NCBI GenBank assembly: GCA_041740495.1
Contig: JBGSLW010000319.1
Span: 1-12,099 of the forward strand
DNA: 12,099 nt
Source of the DNA: JANMEB01 sp041740495
GTDB lineage: Bacteria; Planctomycetota; Planctomycetia; Pirellulales; Pirellulaceae
Reading direction: 5' to 3'
Shown: positions 1-6,484 of the stretch, piece by piece
Numbering within the stretch: position 1 is the stretch's first letter
Layout of the letters: each line of letters starts with the position of its first letter
The notes under the pieces: model-generated
The model's database searches: none
Seen by the model: only the letters and a program-made list of their open reading frames with translations
What the model was told of the DNA's origin: nothing
Program-made: the position numbers and the translations under genes

Positions 1-348
1 GTGCTCGGGTCGGTGCTGGCCGCCGTCTTCGATCGGGCGCCCATCCCTCTCCCCCGACTCGTGGTCGGCGGACAGGATGTCGTGCTGATGAAAATGAAAG
101 ATCCGGTTGAGAAAGAACATCAGCAGGATTCCGCCCAGCACCACCGCCATGGTCGTTTCGATACTCTGCAGGTAGCTGGCGGCTTGTGGAATCAAGTGGA
201 TCGTGGCGACCCCCAGCATCACGCCGGCGACCAGGCTCAGCACCAACTGCATGCGCAAGTGGGTCAACCGGAGCGTGGTGGGGAGCCAACCTCCCAAGAG
301 GGAGGCGACGACGATGACAGCGCTGAAAAAGACAAAAGTGAACGACAT
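1..348 (-). CDS. ZIP-family metal (zinc) transporter, N-terminal part, cut by window edge
   Basis: The frame is open from an ATG at 348 down to base 1, giving 116 residues with no stop, so the C-terminal part lies outside the window. Three hydrophobic segments are visible (about residues 2-22, 34-50 and 66-81). The second runs into 'GVMLGVATIHLIPQA' (residues 42-56), which resembles the conserved ZIP helix with its His-Leu-(I/L)-Pro signature. After the third helix comes a His-rich hydrophilic stretch (HFHQHD at 85-90, further His to 116), as expected for the variable metal-binding loop of ZIP proteins. ZIP proteins move Zn2+ or other divalent cations into the cytoplasm; substrate cannot be judged here. 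The upstream in-frame stop is at 397-399 with no other ATG between, so this start is the likely one, although the Shine-Dalgarno is poor. It is divergent from the ArsR-like regulator; any functional link is unproven. Confidence 0.85.
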   Translation of the reverse strand, partial: MSFTFVFFSAVIVVASLLGGWLPTTLRLTHLRMQLVLSLVAGVMLGVATIHLIPQAASYLQSIETTMAVVLGGILLMFFLNRIFHFHQHDILSADHESGERDGRPIEDGGQHRPEH

Positions 349-762
349 GAGCGAATCGGCGCGGCCCCTCGTGGATGGAATGCGGCGCCCGATATCTTAG
401 TACCGCCTGTCTCAAACGCCATTGGTGTCAGCACATTTTCTTGGGCTCTGTTCTTAACCGGACGTGGAGTTCGTACAGTTTTTTGGGCGAGAATGAACGA
501 CTTATTTCCACTCTCCCCCGCCTGCCAGGGGAGCGTCGCACGGATCGATGCGGCCGCCCCTCCCGCGGGCTCTTGGTCAACCGGACAATCCCCCGAAGCG
601 TAGCGTCGAAAACTGGACGACTTCATTGCGGAGGCCATTGTCTGGCTCATGGCCATGAAAAGGGTCCGGGGAAGCAAAGGGGGGCTCCCTTCGCGAGGTG
701 CGGCGCCGTCGGTACTTCCCGGGCAAAATCGCCGCTCAAGCCGCTGGTCTTATTTTGAATGC

Positions 763-790
763 TTGTTTCATTTTGAATATTGTGTATAAT
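763..790 (+). promoter_or_regulatory. Sigma70-type promoter of the regulator-CPBP pair
   Basis: TTGTTT at 763-768 and a perfect TATAAT at 785-790 are separated by 16 bases, in an AT-rich patch that stands out from the GC-rich surroundings. Transcription would start near 797, leaving a leader of 25-37 bases depending on the start codon used. Confidence 0.7.
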
Positions 791-796
791 ATTCAA
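773..796. promoter_or_regulatory. Candidate operator: perfect 9-base inverted repeat over the -10 box
   Basis: TTGAATATT (773-781) and AATATTCAA (788-796) are perfect reverse complements with a 6-base spacer, and the -10 hexamer sits inside the palindrome. A direct half-site TTTTGAAT occurs at 753-760 and again at 771-778, 18 bases apart. ArsR/SmtB-type dimers commonly bind TGAA-n-TTCA palindromes over their own promoters, so autorepression by the product of the next gene is the natural inference; it is not demonstrated. Confidence 0.65.
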
Positions 797-833
797 GACG
801 TTTCGAGCCGAGGCCTGAACGGTGGGTAGGGAG

Positions 834-1427
834 ATGAAAAAAGGGACTTACTACGTCGAGCAACGCGGGCAGCTCAAAGCGCTGGCAACCGCCGCCCGCC
901 AAGAGATCGTCGATTGCCTGGCGGGGCGGCGGCCCGCCACGATCGCGGAGATCGCTCAACAGCTGGGTCGACCCGCGGATGCACTCTATTTCCACGTCAA
1001 ACGACTCGTGAAGGTAGGCCTGGTGGAGGAGCTCGCCGCGGACCCGGACGACCGACAAGGGAGTGCTCGTTATGCGCTGATCGCGAAGCGGCTGGTGCTG
1101 AAATACCGGCGGGGGACGCAACCCGAAATGCAACGGATCGTGCGAGCCGCCGTGCGCTGCGGTGAGCGCGATTTTGAGCTCGCGTATCCAGACCGCGCCG
1201 AAACCCAGAAGGAAGGGAAACGCGATCTGTGGGCGGGTCGCGTCACTGGCTGGCTGCGTCCCGCCGAACTGGCGCAGGTCAATGCTCTGCTCGGCCAACT
1301 CTCTCAGATCCTCAGTCGGGGAGCGCCGTCGCCGCAAGCCTTGGACGAAAAACGGCAATTGATGTCGTTCACTTTCCTACTGGCCCCCGCGCCACCTCCA
1401 CACCGTTATCGCCAAGGGGCATCATGA
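834..1427 (+). CDS. Winged-helix (ArsR-like) transcriptional regulator
   Basis: A 197-residue cytoplasmic protein. Residues about 11-70 form a winged helix-turn-helix: 'LKALATAARQEIVDCLA' as first helix, then 'IAEIAQQLGRPADALYFHVK' (37-56) as the HTH with recognition helix, then 'LVKVGLVEEL' leading to the wing. This is the usual ArsR/MarR-like layout. The C-terminal half (about 80-190) is charged and not recognised; it may be the dimer or sensor domain. No Cys cluster typical of metal sensors is seen, so the signal is unknown. The ATG at 834 directly follows a purine-rich stretch (GGTGGGTAGGGAG). An in-frame GTG at 822, with GAGG 8 bases upstream, is a real alternative and would add four residues. 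Its stop overlaps the start of the CPBP gene (ATGA at 1424-1427), so the two are co-transcribed and probably translationally coupled. Confidence 0.85.
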   Translation: MKKGTYYVEQRGQLKALATAARQEIVDCLAGRRPATIAEIAQQLGRPADALYFHVKRLVKVGLVEELAADPDDRQGSARYALIAKRLVLKYRRGTQPEMQRIVRAAVRCGERDFELAYPDRAETQKEGKRDLWAGRVTGWLRPAELAQVNALLGQLSQILSRGAPSPQALDEKRQLMSFTFLLAPAPPPHRYRQGAS

Positions 1428-2131
1428 ACACCCATTCCGCCGGTCTCACCGATCCGCTTCCGGTCACCTCGTATCGCCGCCTGTGGGTGGCGCTGGCCTA
1501 CCTCCTCAGTTACTTCGGCCTGGTGCTGAATGGGCAGATCTTTAGCCGACTCTTTCCCCAGCCGCTCGACGACGGACCTGTGATCGCGCGGGAACTGATC
1601 AACTTAGGGATGGTGGCTTTGATCATTTGGGTGGTCCGGCGAATCGAGCGGCAGCCGTTGGCGTCGATTGGACTTCGCCCTCGCCGCTGGGTCAGCACGT
1701 CGGCCTGGGCATTTGCCTTGGCGGCTGTCTGCCTGGCGGCAGCGATTCTGACGATGTTGGTGCTGCAGGCCTGCGGCGTGACCTATGGCGACAGCACCGC
1801 CTTCAGTCGACTTGGTTGGGGTACCATTACCTTGATCACGATCCGCGCGGGGGTCGCCGAAGAGCTGATGATGCGAGGCTATTTGCTCGAGCGAATCGAA
1901 GCGAGTACCGGGAGCACGCGCCTGGCGATCCTGCTGACCTTGATTCCTTTTGCCTTGCTACACTTTCCCCAAGGTCCCGCGGGCATTCTGATTTCGTTCA
2001 TCCTCGGCGGAATGCTCACGATGTTCTACGTCTGGCGACGCAACTTGTGGGCCAACATGCTGGCCCATTTCCTGGTCGACTTCACCGCCAACGTGGTGAT
2101 TCCCCTTTTGGCATCGCTCGCGGCAACGTAA
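1424..2131 (+). CDS. CPBP-family intramembrane metalloprotease (Abi/CAAX-like)
   Basis: A 235-residue polytopic membrane protein. All three CPBP motifs are present: EELMMR (146-151, the EExxxR motif), FALLH (176-180, FxxxH) and HFLVD (215-219, third His with Asp at the position that is Asn or Asp in the family). These form the intramembrane active site in Rce1/CAAX-type glutamic or metallo-proteases. Hydrophobic segments occur at about 20-35, 59-72, 94-115, 130-145, 168-180, 186-200 and 222-234. Family members process prenylated proteins, bacteriocin-related peptides or anti-sigma factors; the substrate here is unknown. The frame is open further upstream, but the ATG at 1424 overlaps the regulator stop and gives a normal family length. 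Coupling to an autoregulated ArsR-like protein suggests conditional expression. Confidence 0.92.
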   Translation: MNTHSAGLTDPLPVTSYRRLWVALAYLLSYFGLVLNGQIFSRLFPQPLDDGPVIARELINLGMVALIIWVVRRIERQPLASIGLRPRRWVSTSAWAFALAAVCLAAAILTMLVLQACGVTYGDSTAFSRLGWGTITLITIRAGVAEELMMRGYLLERIEASTGSTRLAILLTLIPFALLHFPQGPAGILISFILGGMLTMFYVWRRNLWANMLAHFLVDFTANVVIPLLASLAAT

Positions 2132-2169
2132 CGGCCCCCCGGGCTCGTGAACGGTTACATTCGCACGGA

Positions 2170-2192
2170 GGCGCCACGCGAAGCGTCGCGCC
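2170..2192. terminator. Hairpin between convergent genes, possible bidirectional terminator
   Basis: GGCGC (2170-2174) pairs with GCGCC (2188-2192), and CGC (2177-2179) with GCG (2183-2185), around a GAA loop and a symmetric 2x2 internal loop. It lies in the 138-base gap between the CPBP gene and the convergent hydrolase gene. No T-tract follows on either strand, so intrinsic termination is uncertain. Confidence 0.3.
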
Positions 2193-2269
2193 ACTCGGCG
2201 TTTCCATAGGCGCCAACTCCCATTCCCTCGCCTACCCGTTCTCCGATTCGTGCTTCCAAATACCTTCTC

Positions 2270-3313
2270 CTACTCAACCCTTTTCCCTTCCACGACTATT
2301 TCGTTTTCCACTCCCAACACCGCATCGCGGACGAGAGTTCGAATCGAGTCCGGCTCCAGGTACCGCACGATGCTATGTTCGCGCCCCACATCGCGCCCGA
2401 CGTCCAACCGACAGGGTTCGGCGGACGCAACCTCCAGATGTTCCGCGAGTCCCAGGTTGGAGCAACCGGGTGGAAGGTGCTTCACCGCCACATGATGGAA
2501 CCGCAGCGCCCGGTCGCGCGAATTTTGCAACTGGGTGATTTGCGTGGTCAGTTCCCCTGCCCCGGCGAACGGATTGGGCTCGTACACCCAAGGACGCTGC
2601 AACGCTGGTGCGATTGCCACCACGTCGTAGCGAATTTGCGACGCTGCGTTCCGATTCCGCTGTTGTTCCAGGCCGCTCACCAGCGCCTGTGCTCCCAAGC
2701 TATAGCCGACCAGGCCCACGGACTGGGGACCATCCAGTTCTCCCAGGAAAGTCGCCAGGACATTCCCTTCCTGCATACTCCGCCACGAATTCTCGTGGTA
2801 TTCCTGCAGTTTTCGCGGCTGGGGATCGGCGGGCCACGACCAAATGACGTATCGCACGGGAATGTGCGGCGTGCATTCGTGGAACAAGCGGTCGTAGACC
2901 TGCAGACCGCGGGCCATCGACCATACCAGATCGGTGCGATTGCCATGGATGTACACGATCGTTTTTTTGCCGGTCTCGGTGTGGTGGCCCTGGACCAGAT
3001 CGTGTAGCGGCGCCTCGCGAAATTCTCCGCAGTCAAACCGTCGGCAATCGAGCTGTCCCGCGTCGGGATGGCACGGATCCGCGGCGCGGCTGGAGATGAG
3101 CCAGATTTCGTCGCCGGGAGCCCTCGGCAAGTCGCCCAGCGCGCAGACGATCGCTGCGGGATCCTGGTGCGGAGCCGCCAGCCGAGTTCTGCCCACCCCT
3201 TGGGCCAACGTCTGGCTAACCAGCCCGACGAGGAGCATTACTGCGAAGATCGGTCCGATACAGTTGGACCAACCGCGCCAGGCAGGCCGTAATAAACAAC
3301 AACAGCATGACAT
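2270..3313 (-). CDS. Exported alpha/beta hydrolase (DUF900-like), signal peptide
   Basis: A 347-residue protein. Residues 1-38 form a signal peptide: Arg near 9 and 13, hydrophobic core 'GPIFAVMLLVGLVSQ' and a likely cleavage site near TLA-Q (37/38). The mature part has the alpha/beta-hydrolase order: a beta strand into 'TIVYIHGN' (118-125, oxyanion-hole HG), then 'YVIWSWPAD' (155-163), then the nucleophile elbow GYSLG (203-207, Ser205), and a late His (H313 in 'REHSIVRYL') that fits the catalytic His. The HGN...SWP...GYSLG arrangement resembles the DUF900 hydrolase group; substrate unknown. An ATG at 3313 with AGGA six bases upstream decides the start; the frame remains open to 3511, but that extension would bury the signal peptide. 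It is convergent to the CPBP gene and divergent from the lipoprotein gene. Confidence 0.85.
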   Translation of the reverse strand: MSCCCCLLRPAWRGWSNCIGPIFAVMLLVGLVSQTLAQGVGRTRLAAPHQDPAAIVCALGDLPRAPGDEIWLISSRAADPCHPDAGQLDCRRFDCGEFREAPLHDLVQGHHTETGKKTIVYIHGNRTDLVWSMARGLQVYDRLFHECTPHIPVRYVIWSWPADPQPRKLQEYHENSWRSMQEGNVLATFLGELDGPQSVGLVGYSLGAQALVSGLEQQRNRNAASQIRYDVVAIAPALQRPWVYEPNPFAGAGELTTQITQLQNSRDRALRFHHVAVKHLPPGCSNLGLAEHLEVASAEPCRLDVGRDVGREHSIVRYLEPDSIRTLVRDAVLGVENEIVVEGKRVE

Positions 3314-3702
3314 GTTTCCTGGTACCCTGCGCAGAATCCTTTCCGCGATCTGCACCGCAGTCGTATCCCGCAGTGCGTGACGATGCCAACCGAGCGATTG
3401 GCGGCGGGAGCCTTTGAGACAAGGGCTCGCCACGCAACGATATTCGAATCTTGCTTGGGGATGGCTTCGCAGGAATTGCCGGGCGCCCCGCGGAAGGTGC
3501 AAGCAGTGCAACTGGGTTCACCGTCAAGGTTTCGCTGAGAGGAGTCCGCGCCACAGCCCGTTCGTTCGCCCATCATTTCCGCCCGCACGATGGATTGCAC
3601 CGCCATTTCGCTTGCCGCTGTGACCGGCGCGGGTACCTTTGGCCGACGCCCGGAGCGAGAAAACCTTTTCGCCCGACGAGCGTCGACGAGGGGAGTGAAC
3701 AC
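3314..3702. other. Intergenic region between divergent hydrolase and lipoprotein genes
   Basis: I see no gene in these 389 bases. Minus-strand promoter-like hexamers for the hydrolase (TTGGCA then TACGAC, 18 bases apart, within about 3365-3400) and a plus-strand pair for the lipoprotein (TTGCCG then TACCTT, 16 apart, around 3612-3640) are both weak. The only firm signal is the Shine-Dalgarno GGGAG at 3691-3695, seven bases before the lipoprotein ATG. Confidence 0.5.
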
Positions 3703-4050
3703 ATGCGAAGAAAAATCTGGGTTGCAATTTTGGGGATTTCACTGGTCGTACTACCCGGTTGTGCGAACGGACCCTGCCGACAATTCTTCCGCGGTGGCGA
3801 GTGCAACAGCTGCCTTCCGTGGTTCGGCCGAGGCCAAAAGGACCAGTGCAACGAATACGATGGGGTCAGCTACCCCGGGTCATCCGACTGCCCCGACTGC
3901 GTGAACGGTACCGCGATCCAAGGGGGGGCGCCGGAAGGCGAGTTCGTGATTCCAGGTGGAACTCAGCTGGGAACGGATCCTTACTCCGGTACGACGGTTG
4001 TTCCGGGCAGCGACGGTTTGAACTCGGGCAACTTGCCGCGTCCTAGGTAG
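3703..4050 (+). CDS. Small Cys-rich lipoprotein with two CxxC pairs
   Basis: A 115-residue protein of unknown function. Residues 1-20 are a lipoprotein signal peptide: MRRK, the hydrophobic core 'IWVAILGISLVVL' and the lipobox LPGC with the lipidated Cys at 20. The mature part has Cys at 25, 34, 37, 49, 63 and 66, including two CxxC pairs (34/37 in 'ECNSC', 63/66 in 'DCPDC') 25 residues apart. The tail from about 68 is Gly/Pro/Thr/Ser-rich and probably disordered. The ATG at 3703 has a good Shine-Dalgarno (GAGGGGAG, seven bases away), which fixes the start although the frame is open upstream. It would be membrane-anchored on the periplasmic side. It could be a structural or metal-binding surface protein; the CxxC pairs could instead form disulfides. 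It stands alone, with no operon partner. Confidence 0.85.
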   Translation: MRRKIWVAILGISLVVLPGCANGPCRQFFRGGECNSCLPWFGRGQKDQCNEYDGVSYPGSSDCPDCVNGTAIQGGAPEGEFVIPGGTQLGTDPYSGTTVVPGSDGLNSGNLPRPR

Positions 4051-4142
4051 AGCCATTCCCATGACCCTCTCCCTCGCGGCGGGCATTGGTATCAACACAT
4101 CGTGGTCTGGCCCCCTCCTCCCCCAAATGTTTTTTAATTTCT

Positions 4143-4257
4143 TCGTTTAACGCCAAGCCGGAGGCGCCGGCTTCGCGCTGAAACGCCAAGCCGAAGGCGC
4201 CGGCTTCGCGCTGAACAGCAATCGCAAAGCCGGCGCCTCCGGCTTGGCGTTAAACGA
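4143..4257. repeat. Palindromic repeat cluster with 31-base perfect inverted arms
   Basis: Bases 4143-4173 are the exact reverse complement of 4227-4257. Inside are three copies of a 19-base quasi-palindrome, AAGCCGGAGGCGCCGGCTT: direct copies at 4155-4173 and 4188-4206 (33-base period, one change, G4161 to A4194) and an inverted copy at 4227-4245. After a single C-A mismatch, pairing continues for three more bases into the loop. Transcribed, it would fold into a long stem with an inner hairpin. This is REP-like dispersed-repeat architecture; I infer it is a family member in this genome but cannot count copies here. There is no T-tract downstream on either strand, so it is not a classical terminator. 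Confidence 0.9.
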
Positions 4258-4271
4258 GTGGGTGGAAAGAT

Positions 4272-4298
4272 GGCGCAAGGAAACTGCGGACTTGCGCC
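4272..4298. repeat. Small hairpin with competing pairing
   Basis: GGCGCAAG (4272-4279) pairs perfectly with CTTGCGCC (4291-4298) around an 11-base loop. CGCAAGG (4274-4280) can alternatively pair with CCTTGCG (4297-4303), so two exclusive stems are possible. It lies upstream of the 4399 promoter, so it would not be in that transcript. Confidence 0.5.
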
Positions 4299-4398
4299 TT
4301 GCGGCGGACGAGGACGAAGTCGAGGACGAGGCGGCGTTGAATGATTCGGGCGGGCGGCCGAACCACGTCGGGGCGAAACCGGGCGAAAAACGACGGAT

Positions 4399-4427
4399 TT
4401 GACCCTCGTTTCTTCGTTTTCTATTAT
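4399..4427 (+). promoter_or_regulatory. Strong sigma70-type promoter for the transglutaminase-like pair
   Basis: TTGACC (4399-4404) and TATTAT (4422-4427) are separated by exactly 17 bases, the best promoter match in the window. Transcription would begin near 4434, about 74 bases before the ATG at 4508. Confidence 0.75.
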
Positions 4428-4442
4428 CTTGATGGGTAGGGG

Positions 4443-4463
4443 CGACGATCCTTGTGGTCGTCG
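4443..4463 (+). promoter_or_regulatory. Hairpin in the 5' leader of the transglutaminase-like pair
   Basis: CGACGA (4443-4448) pairs with TCGTCG (4458-4463) around a nine-base loop. It would sit within about ten bases of the predicted mRNA 5' end, a place where such stems often stabilise transcripts. A regulatory role is inference. Confidence 0.4.
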
Positions 4464-4507
4464 GCTATCGAAATTCCATCCCGCCCCCCCGCCCCGAGAA
4501 ACTCTGC

Positions 4508-5515
4508 ATGACCGTTCGCCGAAATTCCGGGTTGTTGGCTGGTCGATTGTTCTCGATCGCGCTCGTCACCTGTTGCTGGCCCGGGCAGGGTGCGGTCAGC
4601 GGGCGCCAAACCACGGCCATCCAGGATCCGGCGGCCAGTCCCCAGCAGGTTTTCTGGCAGGTCGAACTGGAGGTTCAGCCAACAAAGCTGCCGATCAAAA
4701 AGGGAGAAGCCATGTTGCCGATCCCGGGCGACTGGCCGGAGCAACAGGTATCGATTCGAGACGAATCCGCTTCACCCGGGTTGGCCTATAGCCAGGTGGA
4801 CATCGACACGGGACTGAGGGGGTTGTCGGTGCAGATTCCCGCGGTACCGGTGGGCGAGAAAGTCGAATTGTCGATTACGTTTGCGGTGACGTTGACGCCC
4901 CTTCCGCCTCCTGCGCGCCCCCAGTATCTCACGAAACCGGAAAAGCCGGAGCGAGCCCTGCAGCGCTATTTGAATTCCAGCGAGTCGATCGAACCGAAGA
5001 ACTCCGCGATCAAGAAGCTGGCGGCCGAGTTGATCGAAGGAAGACACAACGATTGGGAACGGATCGAATCGGCGTACGACTGGGTCTTGGCCAACATCGA
5101 ACTCGACGCCGGCAAGGCTGTCGGCTCGGTCAAGATTCTGGACAAGAGAAAAGGGCCGCGGGAGGACCGCGTCAATCTGTTTGTCGCGCTCTGCCGCAAC
5201 CTCAAGGTTCCCGCTCGGATCGTGTGGGCCGATCGCTTGGAGTACGCCGAGTTCTATCTGGTCGACGAAGCCGGGGAAGGACGTTGGTACCCCTGCCTGT
5301 TTACCGGCCCGCGCGAGTTCGGCTCGTTGTCAAAACCGGTGATCATCGAGCAAAAGGGGGACAACTTTGAAATTCCCGGCAGCAAGAATCAGGTTCGTTT
5401 CGCCGTGGAGAAAGCCAAGGTCCAGACGTCTCGCCCGGCCCGCGCTCAAGCCGAAAGTCCTTCGGTCAGTTTCATGCGGCGACAGATTTTCGAACCAGAG
5501 CTCAAACCGAAGTAA
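4508..5515 (+). CDS. Exported transglutaminase-like protein lacking catalytic Cys and His
   Basis: A 335-residue exported protein. Residues 1-30 look like a signal peptide (MTVRRN, core 'LLAGRLFSIALV'). An N-terminal beta-rich domain (about 45-130, with 'PIPGDWPEQQV') is followed by a transglutaminase-core-like domain (about 180-270). It aligns over its whole length with the next gene product, e.g. 'LFVALCRNLKVPARIVW' against 'LFIALCRAKGIPARAVW'. The catalytic Cys of the fold is replaced by Arg218 in 'KGPRED', and the catalytic His by Leu244 in 'ADRLEYAEFYL'. It is therefore unlikely to be a transglutaminase or protease and may act as a binding or partner protein. The ATG at 4508 is chosen because it starts a signal peptide; a GTG at 4454 in frame would not. 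The Shine-Dalgarno is weak (GAGAA). It is first in a two-gene unit, with a 3-base gap to the paralogue. Confidence 0.87.
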   Translation: MTVRRNSGLLAGRLFSIALVTCCWPGQGAVSGRQTTAIQDPAASPQQVFWQVELEVQPTKLPIKKGEAMLPIPGDWPEQQVSIRDESASPGLAYSQVDIDTGLRGLSVQIPAVPVGEKVELSITFAVTLTPLPPPARPQYLTKPEKPERALQRYLNSSESIEPKNSAIKKLAAELIEGRHNDWERIESAYDWVLANIELDAGKAVGSVKILDKRKGPREDRVNLFVALCRNLKVPARIVWADRLEYAEFYLVDEAGEGRWYPCLFTGPREFGSLSKPVIIEQKGDNFEIPGSKNQVRFAVEKAKVQTSRPARAQAESPSVSFMRRQIFEPELKPK

Positions 5516-5518
5516 GCC

Positions 5519-6484
5519 ATGCCTCGCCGTTGTCGTGGTAACGTTCTCTTTTTTCTGCTGGTGGCCGCTGGCAATGGGGCGGCCTGCTGGGGAGGGTGGG
5601 CAGGACCGCAGGAAACGTCACCACGGCCGGAAGAATCGGAGACGATCTCTCGGTGGGAGTTCGGCCTGGAGCTCAAGACCACTGCCGATGCGGTCGGAAT
5701 CACGGCGGCGTTCCCCATTCCGCAGGATTGGCCCGAGCAAACCGTGGAACTCGCCGCGACCGATCAAGCCGGCGTCGCCGTCGACGTCCAGCTGGTGGAG
5801 TTGGGTACCGCGCGGATCGCCGTCGTGCGAATCCCCAAGTTAGCCGGCGGCGAGTACGCTCGCGTCGTCCTCCCGATCACGATCACCAAACGGACTCAGA
5901 TCGGGCCGACCGACCCCAACGCCTGGGTGCTCTCACGCGCCCGGGAGAAATCGGTGCGGCAGTATTTGCGGCCCAGCCCGCAAATCGAAAGCACCCATCG
6001 CACGATCCGCGACCTGATCAAACAGCAATTCGCTGCGGACTCGGATCGACCGGCGTGGCAGCAAGTCGAAGCCATCTACCGCTGGGTCCGAAACGAGATC
6101 GAATACCAATTCGAGGAGACCAACCGCTCCTGCCTGGAAGCCCTGGAGACCAAGCGGGGGGACTGTGGAGAAATGACCGGGCTCTTCATCGCTTTGTGCC
6201 GCGCCAAGGGGATCCCCGCTCGGGCCGTGTGGGTCCCGGAACACACCTATCCCGAATTCTATCTGGAAGACGGCCAGGGGAACGGACGGTGGTTCCCCTG
6301 CCAGGTCGCCGGCGACTACCAATTCGGGTCGATGTTCGAACCGAAGCCGATTCTGCAAAAAGGTGACTCGTTCAAGATGCCGGGACAAACGAAAGCGACG
6401 CGTTACGCTCAACCGACGCTCACCGCCGAAGACGCCGCCGCCCCGATCAACGTACATTGGATCATGCGGGCGATGGACCGTTAG
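5519..6484 (+). CDS. Exported transglutaminase-like protein with Cys-His pair
   Basis: A 321-residue protein. Residues 1-22 are a short signal peptide (MPRRCR, core 'VLFFLLVAAG'); 'GAAC' at 20-23 is only a poor lipobox, so it is more likely secreted than lipidated. An N-terminal beta domain (45-125, 'FPIPQDWPEQTV') precedes the transglutaminase core. The core shows 'RGDCGEMTGLFIALCR' (213-228) with catalytic Cys216 and 'EHTYPEFYL' (241-249) with His242. The usual third-residue Asp block is replaced by 'GRWFPCQVAG' (256-265), so the Asp is not obvious. The fold covers transglutaminases and cysteine proteases or peptidases; the substrate may be envelope protein or peptide. It follows its catalytically dead paralogue by three bases and has no good Shine-Dalgarno, so translational coupling is likely. 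Confidence 0.92.
   Translation: MPRRCRGNVLFFLLVAAGNGAACWGGWAGPQETSPRPEESETISRWEFGLELKTTADAVGITAAFPIPQDWPEQTVELAATDQAGVAVDVQLVELGTARIAVVRIPKLAGGEYARVVLPITITKRTQIGPTDPNAWVLSRAREKSVRQYLRPSPQIESTHRTIRDLIKQQFAADSDRPAWQQVEAIYRWVRNEIEYQFEETNRSCLEALETKRGDCGEMTGLFIALCRAKGIPARAVWVPEHTYPEFYLEDGQGNGRWFPCQVAGDYQFGSMFEPKPILQKGDSFKMPGQTKATRYAQPTLTAEDAAAPINVHWIMRAMDR

Larger units (their letters stand above)
349..833. other. Intergenic region between divergent ZIP and ArsR-like genes
   Basis: No convincing gene lies in these 485 bases. Open frames on both strands (for example 375-758 plus) give Arg/Cys/Pro-rich translations without domains. Recognisable content is the promoter/operator at 753-796 for the rightward pair, a weak possible minus-strand -10 (TAAGAT, around 396-401) for the ZIP gene, and the motif ATTGGTGTCAGCACAT at 421-436, which recurs with small changes elsewhere in the window. 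Confidence 0.6.
4051..4507. other. Repeat-bearing intergenic region
   Basis: No gene is recognised in these 457 bases. In order it holds a second copy of the ATTGGTRTCARCACAT motif (4085-4100), a T-run (4130-4135) without a preceding hairpin, the palindromic repeat cluster 4143-4257, a small hairpin (4272-4298), a purine-rich GACGAGGACGA-type stretch (4307-4335), and the promoter and leader of the transglutaminase-like genes. Confidence 0.6.

Noticed and set aside
1..603. Long plus-strand open frame at the left edge (200 residues)
   Set aside because: It is antisense to the ZIP transporter, has no domain, and is His/Gln/Asp-rich as expected of a reversed membrane-protein gene.
375..758. Plus-strand frame of 127 residues in the 349-833 gap
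   Set aside because: Low-complexity Arg/Cys/Gly translation with no Shine-Dalgarno, domain or signal peptide; the competing minus frame is equally poor.
1229..1423. Upstream extension of the CPBP reading frame
   Set aside because: It lies within the regulator gene in another frame, is not hydrophobic, and the ATG at 1424 gives normal family length and an ATGA overlap.
2375..3007. Plus-strand frame of 210 residues
   Set aside because: Antisense to the alpha/beta hydrolase, whose GYSLG and HGN motifs and signal peptide settle the strand.
4130..4135. T-run after the lipoprotein gene as an intrinsic terminator
   Set aside because: No hairpin precedes it on the plus strand; the large palindrome comes after it, and on the minus strand it reads as A.
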